This document shows positions 53,977 to 63,400 of a DNA stretch of 64,000 bases, piece by piece. Position numbers and translations under genes: made by a program. The notes below the pieces were generated by a model that saw only the letters and a program-made list of their open reading frames with translations, searched no databases and was not told where the DNA came from. The stretch comes from Burkholderia ubonensis (GTDB lineage Bacteria > Pseudomonadota > Gammaproteobacteria > Burkholderiales > Burkholderiaceae): assembly GCF_001718695.1 (NCBI RefSeq), contig NZ_CP013420.1, positions 1,116,001 to 1,180,000 of the forward strand. Direction: 5' to 3'. The number at the start of each line of letters is the position of its first letter. The stretch's first letter is position 1.

Positions 53977-56447
53977 CGCCACCACCACGTCGTCAAGCCG
54001 AGATGCTGGTCGATCTGCACCGGCGTACGCGACGGCGCTCGCACGGTCGTAATGCCACCGGCTGCCGTTACGCCCTTCCCGCCGCTGAAGCTCCCGCCGT
54101 CGATTACGCCGTCGCCCGTCAGAGTCACACTGCCATTCGCGGTAAAGCCGCCGCCGATGTCCATCGCGATGATCTGTGCCCATGTGCTGCCAAAGAATGC
54201 CTTGAGGCCACGATGCTGATTGATTGCCGAATAGCCTGTCACTCCTTGTGCGTAAGTGATCGGCGCGTCGACCTTGATGTCGCCCGTCGCGAACACATTG
54301 CCGCCAATGTTGCGAGCGACGGTACCGGCCTTGATATTCATGTTGCCACCGGCTTGGATCGTTCCGCCGTGCGGCGTGACGTTGCTCGACGCATCGGCAT
54401 GACAGAAAATCCAGCAGCTACGCGTGTAGCTCGCCTGCCCGCTGAATACCGCAGCGTTCGTGAACACGTTCTGCGCCGTGATCGTGACGTCGGAGTCGTT
54501 CGATTGGACGATGCCGCCCGAGTTGTTGAAATTGCGTGCGTTGATCGTCACCGGGCCGTGCGTGGCCGCGATGTACGCGAGCTGATTCGGTTGCGCCACG
54601 GTGCCATAGTCGACACTGAAGCCGCTATTCGTGTGCGTGAAAAAGAGAAAGCTGCCGCCGCGATTCGAGTATGCAGTGGGCTGGCCACCGTTCGCGCCGT
54701 CCGTGTGGTCGATGATGTTCTGCACGTCACCGGCCGCATTCATCTCGATGGCGCCATTCGACAGGAAGCGAGCGTTGTCGTTGATGATGTTGCCGCCGGC
54801 AGTCAGCTTGGTATCTCCATGGGCTGTGAAGACAATACCCAGGTTGCTCGGCGTCGAACGGTCGGTAATATCGCCTCCGGCGTTGAGTATCACATCGCCG
54901 CCAATAGCCGAGCCATCGCTTGCGACAGAACCCGCCTGGATCAGGCTGCCAGTATTGGTGATTGCGCCATTGCTGATAACAGACACTGTATTCGCTGCGC
55001 TGAGGGTCGACGGACCAGATGCGTCCTCGGACAAGACTACGTTGGCCGCCTGAACGGTCGCATTGTGGCCAGCGCCCAGTTGCGCCCCCTGAATCGACAG
55101 CGCTCCGGGAGTCTTGATCGAAATGTCAGCGCCTGCCTTGATCGAGCCGTCCGCAATACTGACATCGCCTGCCGCAGTTAGGGCAGCGGTTCCGTTCGCT
55201 TGCACGCGAGCATTGCTATTGACGATGCTGCCACCGGCGTCCAGCGTTGTATTGCCATTATCGGCAACAACGGCCGCGACGTTGCTCTCAGTCGAACGAT
55301 TCGTAATGTCACCGCCCGCCTTAAGGACAACATCTCCGCCACTCACCGTACCGTCGGTACCCGTCGTACCCGCCTGGATCTGGCTGCCGGTGTTGGAGAT
55401 TGCTCCACTACTCGTCAGGCTGACCGTATTGCCGGCGCTCACAAAGGAACGACCCGATGCATCGTCGGACAGCGTGATGCTGCCGGCCTGGACCGTGGTG
55501 TTGTTCGCTGCGCTCAGTTGCGCCCCTTGCAGCGTGACGGCGCCAGACGTTGCGATCGAGACATCTCGCTCGCCCTTGATGGAACCGTCTACGACAGTCA
55601 CGTCTCCGGTTGACGTAAGAACAACATCGCCAGCGCTTGCGTAGATCTTGCCAAGGCTGCGCACGCCAGCACCCTGATCGGTGACAATCAGTTGCACGCG
55701 GCCGGCGGTCAACCCGCCTGCGACCGTGATGTCGATGGCAACGGCATCGCTCTTCGTACCGGGCGTCGAGGTACCGATCAGCCAATCGTGGCCGTTGTCC
55801 TCCGGGGAGAAGTGAGTATCGTAGCTTGCCGTACTGTCGCCGACGATCGCTCGAATACCTCCAGTTGACGAGGTATAGGGATTCGTAACAGGACCATTGA
55901 CGTTCAACTGTTTGGCAAGCAGATCGAGGTTGACCAACGTACCGGACAAGCCACCCGGACCGATGGTGATGGCCCCACGGTTCGTCGTCAGCGTGATGTT
56001 CCGTTGAATCTCGTTCAGCGTGGTCGTAATGTCATTGAAGCTCACCTGACCGGTCGACAGCACGACGTGACCGGTGTTCGTGAAGCTGCCGCCGTCGACC
56101 GTCACACCGTTTGGGTTCGCCAGGATCACGTTCGCGCGTGGGCCGAGGACGTTGATGTTGCCCTGGATCAATGTCGGGTTTGTGCTTGTGACCTGGTTGA
56201 CGATCGTGCGCGCGTTGATGCCGATGTTGTTCAAATCGGCACCGGCTTTCGAAACGTTGAACGACGAATAGGTGTTGTTCGAGACGCTGCCGACTGCTGG
56301 CGCGATGTTGATCGTTTGTCGACCGCCCGCACCGATCGACACTGCCGTCGCGGTGCCTCCGTCCGGTACGACGCCAGCCCCGTAGGCCGCTCCTGCAAGG
56401 CTTGCCCAAACAACGATCAAGTACTGGGAGAGTCTTGTCGGCTGCAT
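53973..56447 (-). CDS. Short TpsA (filamentous haemagglutinin N-terminal, TPS-domain) protein
   Basis: An 824-residue exported beta-helix protein. The signal peptide is MQPTRLSQYLIVVWASLAGA...YG. The TPS secretion domain follows, with SFNVSKAGADLNNIG, NPTLIQGNINVLG and the NPNG element ANPNGVTVDGG. Most of the rest consists of right-handed beta-helix repeats, including two 146-residue tandem copies. Unlike CdiA or FhaB there is no pretoxin or toxin region; it stops after a GGFTANGSVTLTGDG-type segment with a WWWR end. I chose the ATG at 56447 for its signal peptide; the frame opens to 56525. It would be exported by the TpsB encoded just downstream. Confidence 0.85.
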   Translation of the reverse strand: MQPTRLSQYLIVVWASLAGAAYGAGVVPDGGTATAVSIGAGGRQTINIAPAVGSVSNNTYSSFNVSKAGADLNNIGINARTIVNQVTSTNPTLIQGNINVLGPRANVILANPNGVTVDGGSFTNTGHVVLSTGQVSFNDITTTLNEIQRNITLTTNRGAITIGPGGLSGTLVNLDLLAKQLNVNGPVTNPYTSSTGGIRAIVGDSTASYDTHFSPEDNGHDWLIGTSTPGTKSDAVAIDITVAGGLTAGRVQLIVTDQGAGVRSLGKIYASAGDVVLTSTGDVTVVDGSIKGERDVSIATSGAVTLQGAQLSAANNTTVQAGSITLSDDASGRSFVSAGNTVSLTSSGAISNTGSQIQAGTTGTDGTVSGGDVVLKAGGDITNRSTESNVAAVVADNGNTTLDAGGSIVNSNARVQANGTAALTAAGDVSIADGSIKAGADISIKTPGALSIQGAQLGAGHNATVQAANVVLSEDASGPSTLSAANTVSVISNGAITNTGSLIQAGSVASDGSAIGGDVILNAGGDITDRSTPSNLGIVFTAHGDTKLTAGGNIINDNARFLSNGAIEMNAAGDVQNIIDHTDGANGGQPTAYSNRGGSFLFFTHTNSGFSVDYGTVAQPNQLAYIAATHGPVTINARNFNNSGGIVQSNDSDVTITAQNVFTNAAVFSGQASYTRSCWIFCHADASSNVTPHGGTIQAGGNMNIKAGTVARNIGGNVFATGDIKVDAPITYAQGVTGYSAINQHRGLKAFFGSTWAQIIAMDIGGGFTANGSVTLTGDGVIDGGSFSGGKGVTAAGGITTVRAPSRTPVQIDQHLGLTTWWWR
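54732..55607 (-). repeat. Two 146-codon tandem repeats inside the short TpsA
   Basis: Codons at 55607-55170 and 55169-54732 encode two copies of exactly 146 residues that align without a gap. Shared landmarks are DGSIK at 7-11, QGAQL at 27-31, DASG at 49-52, NTGS at 72-75 and GDITxRST at 99-106. Amino-acid identity is high but the copies are not identical, so the duplication is not recent. Confidence 0.85.
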
Positions 56448-56986
56448 AGCCCCTACGATTAAATGGGGATTGAAAATTCGCATTCTTCTGATTCGCTCCA
56501 TCGGCGACAGAACGGTATTTGTCACCCTGCCAATAGCGCCGCTTCCAGCACCTTAGGCGCTCGCGCTATCAACACACCCGCAACCCTAGACGGGGTGCGG
56601 CTCCGGCAGCGGCCGCTAAGATGCAGTTCGTTATCTCAGTTTTCGCCAAGGTGCGCTCTTCAACTCGACGCACGCACTTCTTTAAATAACTAGGCGCAGC
56701 GGTTATTACGCGCGAATGCGCTTAATGTAGCGCTGCCTGCCGTGCCCGTCGGTCAACTATCGTTAAGTTTGCAGATCGAATCGCCAACAGGCACGCGCTG
56801 ACGGAACCTTGCACGAACGTCGGGTGAGCCCGGTCGGTACGCCGAAGGAACACCGTGGCCGGCACATAGGAACGTCGCCGGCATATTCCATGCACGTCAG
56901 AAACACATCCCACACGCGCAGGGGGTGTCATACATTTGGCACCACGGGCCTATCCTGCTGCTGCTGCTGTCGTCATGGTAATGGGT
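56448..56986. promoter_or_regulatory. Gap between cdiI and the short tpsA
   Basis: 539 bases without a supported gene. It probably contains the promoter of the tpsA-tpsB operon on the minus strand and the end of the cdiAI transcript. A CTG/CAG-type triplet run occurs near 56957-56970. AT-rich segments at 56680-56720 are the best promoter candidates, but no complete hexamer pair is convincing. Confidence 0.4.
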
Positions 56987-57481
56987 CTAACCAGTGCAAC
57001 GGCTGAAGGCCAAACGCAACGCCGCGCCAAGCTCACCAGAAGAACTGCGAAATGAAATGATTACATCCTCAATTCCGTCGCCTTTGGTTCGGCTCCAGCT
57101 ATCCAACTTATCGTGGTGACTTGGGGATAGAACCAACTCATCCCCAGACAGCGCAATGCTACAACTCCGCATATTTCTGAACAGCGCCTGCTTGGTTTTG
57201 TACCCATAACGATCTGTCAACGATCGCACCCACTCCGTGTAGCGTGAATCAGCCGTCAACCGCAGCGCATTTGCCTCTTCCAGAGACAAGAATCTACTTT
57301 CAGTTAGTGCACTTCGAATCGCTTCGCCTAATACATCGTCCGAGACATCAGGAGCCAACAGGTACTCCGTAGCCGTCGGCTCCGACATAGCCAACCGATA
57401 GCCAGATTGAGGCACAAGGCAAATAAATTTCTCAGTGATTTTAGCCGTCACCCGGCTCTTCCAATTTGGTTCACTCGCCAT
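56987..57481 (-). CDS. cdiI: CDI immunity protein CdiI
   Basis: A 164-residue cytoplasmic protein. Its ATG shares the A of the cdiA stop codon (TGATG), the usual coupling of toxin and immunity genes, and an upstream alternative start would run into cdiA. The sequence (NWKSRVTAKITEKF, then SDDVLGEAIRSALTESRFL, then LVLSPSHHDKLDSWSR) has the look of the DUF1436/CdiI group, a call made by memory. It should bind and block the nuclease domain encoded by the end of cdiA. It has no signal peptide, as expected. Specificity for this toxin is inferred from position. Confidence 0.85.
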   Translation of the reverse strand: MASEPNWKSRVTAKITEKFICLVPQSGYRLAMSEPTATEYLLAPDVSDDVLGEAIRSALTESRFLSLEEANALRLTADSRYTEWVRSLTDRYGYKTKQALFRNMRSCSIALSGDELVLSPSHHDKLDSWSRTKGDGIEDVIISFRSSSGELGAALRLAFSRCTG

Positions 57482-60400
57482 CACTTCACCGGTGTAACGA
57501 TAACTTTGACGCCCTGACTCTGACCATACTGAATCGCTCGGTTGATTTGCTGCCACTGTGCCGGCGTCGTGTCAGAAGGCACGGCCACTTGCAGTTGTCG
57601 CGCAGTAATTTCATCCGCTGTCAACGTCCTGGTTCCAAGGCTGGCTTCCATAAAATTCGCCACTGCGTCAATATTACCCTTAAGTGACGAATAGACCTGC
57701 GCCGGATTGGCTATCTTAGCTGCGGTCGTGGTATCCAGCGTCTTGGCACTCACGGCAACGCCCGTAGCTTCATCGTAAAAATCGAAGGTTCTAAAACCCG
57801 GTGGCAGTCTCGATCCGGCAGGTAGCTGAGTCGCGAGGTAATCCTCCCACGGCATACCTTGCGCTGCGATGCCCTTACCCCACTGGATTCCTGCATCGAT
57901 GATGCCGCTGTCGCCAATCAGCGACCGCACTACGTTGCTGATTGCGCCAACCCCAGCGGCAACGCCGGGAATCTCGATTGGCGCAAACTGCAAGGCATCA
58001 GCCGTGCTTTGGGCTAGTTGGCCGTCGAGCGAATTTGCATAGGCTATCTGATACGGGTCGCCGACCGCCTTGATCGCCGGCGCGTTCGGATCAAACGCAT
58101 AGGCCGTCCCGTTGATGAACTGCACCGTGTTTCCACCGGCAAGGGCAGCCGTCACCGCTGCCTTGCACGCGGGACTGGTCGAGCCTCCGGCGCATGCGCC
58201 GGCCAGCGCGGCATCAAGCTTCTGCGACAACGTCTGGAGGGCAGTCTTCGTGTCGCATGCCTGCGAATCGCCGTTGTTGCACGCTGCCACTGCGTTGTCG
58301 TAGCGCTGCTGTTCCGACAGGAGCATCTTGCTCGGGGGAACGTGATTCAGCCAGTTATTCAGCGTTTCGTTTTGAGCCGCCGTCATCGCGCCCTGCACAT
58401 TGAATCCAAGCGCGCCGGCAACGCTACCGCTCACCAGCGTTTCGATCGCCGTCAGTGCAGGAGCCGGGATATTGCCGTTCGCATCGATGATCGGATTCAG
58501 TCCAGCGCTGATCGCCCCGCCAATCGCCCCTCCGTCGCACCCTTGACCCGTTGCGGCGCCCGCAGCGCAGCCGAGTGCAGCATGTGCCGCCACGTACGCC
58601 GCACCTGTCAGCGTGCCGTCCTGACTCAGGTTACCGATTGTGTAGGCAATGGACGCCGCAGCATTCGTCGCTGCGCTGTTGCGCAGGTTCGTCAGGAAGC
58701 TTCCGCCCTGCAACGCCGTCTGAACGCCAGCCTGGAGAGTTGCCTCGCCAGCAATCGCAAGAGCCTGCTGCGGTAACGTCGCTGCTACTGACGCCCCTGC
58801 CTGGGGTACGACTGTATTCCCGACGTTCTGAACACCCGCCAGTTGCGACAGACTCGGCGCAGTGACGCCCTGCACCGACGCATCGACGCTAAAGCCGATC
58901 GTCTGTGTATTCGGGTCAAACGTAATGCCGTTTGTCAGCCCGGCCGTCACGGCACCGATCAGTCCGTTGCGCAGCGCAGAACCAAAATCAATTTGTCCTG
59001 TTCCAACAACTTGTCCAATAGCGCTTGACAAGAAACTGCTCAAACCAACCGACAGTGCCGTATTGGCGAGACCTCCAACCGCAAGCGTTCCTCCTGCCAC
59101 GCTCGCTGCCGCCGTAATGCCAACTCCCTCTGCCCCCGCAGCAGCAGCCATGAACGCACCGTCAGCAGCGGCCTCCGTTGCACCTGTCATTGAAGCGATA
59201 CCAACCGAAATTTCCGGCTGCATCATGATTGCCGCAACGACAGCGATAGCAATCGATATGATTTGCAGGCCGAATCCATCATCGGCACTCGCCACCGTGC
59301 TGGTGTGCAAATTGTTGCTGACGGTCGACTGAGTGAAATCACTACCGAGCTGGCTCTTGAGATTCGCCAGCATGGCCTGCGTACCAGCAGCATCGACGAT
59401 GCCATCCGCGCCGACCTGCTGCAACGCACCGCCGATCTGGTTGATCGACTGCACATCCATGTCGTAACTGGCGGCAGTCATGAAGCCGCCCTGCTGCACC
59501 AGCGTGCCGCTCGTGGCCGTCACGCCCTCGCCCCCCGTGAGCGCGTCATAGATGGTCCCGACGTTGGTCGAGCGCTGCTCGAGCGTCAGGCTGCTCGTAT
59601 GAACGCTGAGATTCTGTGCGGTGATCGTCCCCGTATCGAGGATGCTGTTCGCATAGTTCAGCGCAACGTTGGTTCCAGTGATTTCACCGTCCGCATTCAC
59701 CACCGCAAAGTTCTGTGGCAGCAGCACCTCCGGCATCAATGCCCGCACCGTCGGGCACGATCCATTCCCCGTTGCCGTACAGCCCGGCTCAGGCACGGTC
59801 TGCTCCACGTACCACAGCATCGGTGCATTGATCTGAGCCAGTTGCGCCTGGCTCAGTTGCGTACCGAGCGCGACATTGTTTTTCTCGGCATATTCGAGCG
59901 CAGCGCCATACAACGCCATCTTGTCCCGATTGCTTACCGATGCTTGGCTCGTGCTGTCAGTCGCGCTCGGCGTGCTATAGAAACTGCTCTTGCCCGTCGC
60001 TACCTGCGCGGCCTGCTCGATCTGCTGATTCTCGGTGTATGGGTCGTAATAGAACGGCACGCCTGCCGGACGCAAAGTGGCCGGCAGCGCGGCAATCAAT
60101 GACGCGGATGACACGGAATCGACGAGTTGCCCGGCCGGATTGTTGGTCAAATAGTTGACCTGCACCGTTTCGCCCGCGATCGTCTTAACAGTCGTAGTCG
60201 TCGGCGTGCTCACCGTGCCCGCGGAGGCGTTACCTGCCGCGGAGCCGGACGGGGAGCTGGTTGTCGTGATAACCGGCAGTGTCGGCTTACCAACCGTCTG
60301 CACCCCAACCGGCGAATTCGACGGCAGCCCCGCCGCACCGGTCACGGACGTGCGTTGGCCGCTCGCGTTCGTCACGAATCCCGCAGCATCGACCGTCGAT

Positions 60401-63400
60401 GCAACGTAGCTCGAAACAGACACCGGCCCGAGCGAAATCACCTGCCCCGATACGGCTGGCGGCGGCGTGTAGACATTCGGGTTCGTGAGGCCGTTGACGA
60501 GCGTGGCACCGGTCAAGGCGACATTCGGCCCAATCACATTCCCCGTGGTTGTCAGGGTCGGGGAGTTGACCACCAACGTGTTACCTGCCTGGATCGTGCC
60601 CGGCACGAAATCCGACATACCGACCGATGACGGCAGCCCTGCCGGGTCTTGCGCATCGCCGGCGTTGTAGGCGCTGCCGTACAGGTTCGCACACAACGAC
60701 GGATTATTTGCGCAGCCCCACGCGACATAGTTCGAGCCCTGGAACGGCACGCTCGAACGCCAGTACGCATTCAGATACTGGTTACCATTCGACGCTGACT
60801 GGCTTGCATTGATCGTCACCGCGTTCTGCGCGGTAACAAGACTACCGATATTACTGAACGCACCTGCCGTCAAATTGACGTTGTGGTTCGCGGTGATCGT
60901 GCCCGGATCGGCCGACTTCACATCGACATACGCTTCACAGTTGCTCGTGCAGCCAGTGAACGGCGCAGCCGTGCCGTAGTTCTGATGTACCTGTGCCGGC
61001 ACTGCGATCGTGTTCGTGAGCGTCGCAGCATTGATCGTGACGTCGTTACCCGCCTCGATCGCGCCCGAGGTATTGGTCACACTGGATGCCTGCGTCGGCG
61101 CGGTCTCAGTCGTTCCTACGCCACCGATCACGACATTATTCCGCGCGACCAGATTGCCGTAGGTATTGCTGACCTGATTTGCAGCGATGACGAGGTCGTT
61201 CCCAGCTGTCACGCTGCTGTTGGTCTGCTGATAGCTGTAGGTCTCCGAGTTCCCATTCGTCGTCGTCGCAGAGCTACACCCAGCAAAGCCCGACGGGCAC
61301 CCTGCCGTGACGGTCTTCGAGCCGTTGTTGACACCCTGATTCGTAAAGCTCGACGAATTGATGTTGACGTTGTTGCCCGCCGTCAGCGAGCCCGCATTGA
61401 CCAGATTGCCGCCCGACAGATTGATGTCATGACCGGCGAGCACCTGACCGGCAGGCGTCTGAAGCGTCGTGCTCGACGATACGGATTGCACCGTCACCGC
61501 ACTCGGTGCAAGGAAGTTGAACTTCGCGGGCGGATTCGGTGACCCAACGTCGCAACCCGAGCTATCGCAATACGTCCCATACATGTTGCCGCTGCCGCGT
61601 ACCGACACTTGTTCTGTGGGCAATCCACTCCAACTTGGCAAAGTTGACTTCAACGCGATGATGCCGCTCATGAATGCCTGCAACGACGCACTGTCGACCG
61701 TATCGGTTACGCTCGACGTATAGGTCACCCCGCCATTGTTCAACGTCTGAACGTTCAAGTTAGCGTCATGACCAGCGCTTATCGTGCCTCCCTGATTATT
61801 GAGCGTGTTCGCAGTCAGGCTCAGGTTGTTACCAGCCGCGATCACCGAGGGCGTATTGCTGCCCGACACACTCGTGCGCGTCTCCGTGACGGTCGGAATC
61901 GAGAACGTCTGCGTTTGATACGGGCCGTCCGAACCCCCTGTCGGGACAGTGCCGTCTTGCACTACCCACGTATAGAGCGGTCCAGCACCGCCACCGCTAT
62001 TGACGGCGTACGGCAGGCGTACGAACGTCACGGTCCCCGAGGTGGCCACGGGTTGAAAGGCAGTCGGCCCTGATGCGATATGGTTGGCGTTCGGTGCCGG
62101 GGAATAATAGGTTGCAAGATTGACCGTCGGAAGCGGAGCCCCCGCTGCATGGGCGAGCTGCACAATCCATGACGGATGCGGGTCCGGCACCATCGTCGAA
62201 TTACCGCCTGGAGACAGCAACCCGCCAAGTGTAGAGGTCAGCGGATATACATACCAGCTGAGCGTCCCGTCCGCTCCGGAATCAATGTAATAGAAGTCCT
62301 CCGTGCCGATCACCGTCGACATCAGCAGCGGCGAGTTGATGACTGTCGATGTACTTGTAGTCGTCGAGATGTTGGCTGCCGCTGAGTTGTTAACGTTGTT
62401 CGCAGCGATCGTCAGATCGTTCGTTGCAGTCAGCGTGCCGCCTGCGTTGCCGAGATCACCCGACAGATTGATGGTCGCGTTGCCACTACCGGCCGGACCA
62501 TTGTTCGTGCCAACCCGCGTCGTGCCGCCAGAGTTGTCGTAACTCGTACCCGAGATCGCCAGCGTGTTGTTCGCCTGCACGAGACCGGCGTTTGTTCCCG
62601 ATCCGTTCAGCCTCAGTGCGTTGGCTGAAACCGTTCCGCTTGCCGCGTTCACCAGCGATCCATTGATCGTCAGGTCGTTACCGTTGATCGTGCCAGTGTT
62701 GCCAACAGTGCTATTCAGCGTCAGCGAACCCGTGCCCTGATTGATCGTCCCTGCGTTCGTGATGCCCTGAGCAGCCGTAACGGTTACTGCCCTGGCGGGT
62801 AACGTCCACGTACCTGAGTTATTCACCGACAGCCCGGACAGATTAACGCCGTTCGTACCGTCGATCGTCCCAAGGATTCCGGTCGACGGATCAAGCGTCT
62901 GATTCGGCAGATTCAGCGTCGCGATGTTCTGGGCGAGGATTTTGCCCGCAGTATTGTCGAATGACCCGTTGCCACCAGTGACCGTGACGGTGGTGTCGCC
63001 TGTCGCGGTCGTTGGATTCCGGACATCTCCCGCGAAGATCAACCCGGAATTGCTGAGACTGCTCGTCGTCAGGTTCAACGCGTTCGCGGCGAGCAACGAA
63101 CCCGAGTTGATCGTCGCGTTGCCGACAGTGATGTTCGCAGTCGGACCGTAAATCGATCCGCCATTGTTCAGATCCGTCGTGTTGACCGTCGCGGTTTGCA
63201 GCGACGACAGGCTTCCGGTGTTCGTGACGTTAAAGCCCGAGACGTTCAGATTGCCGCCGGCCATCTGCGTGCCGACGTTCGTGATCGTGTTGCCGCTCAG
63301 GCTGGCGTCGCCCCTGAACGCGGCTGTGCCGCCTGTCGTAAGGTTCTGCGATGCCGCAATCTGAGTCGTGCCACCAACCACCGCGTTTGCGGTCGTGACA

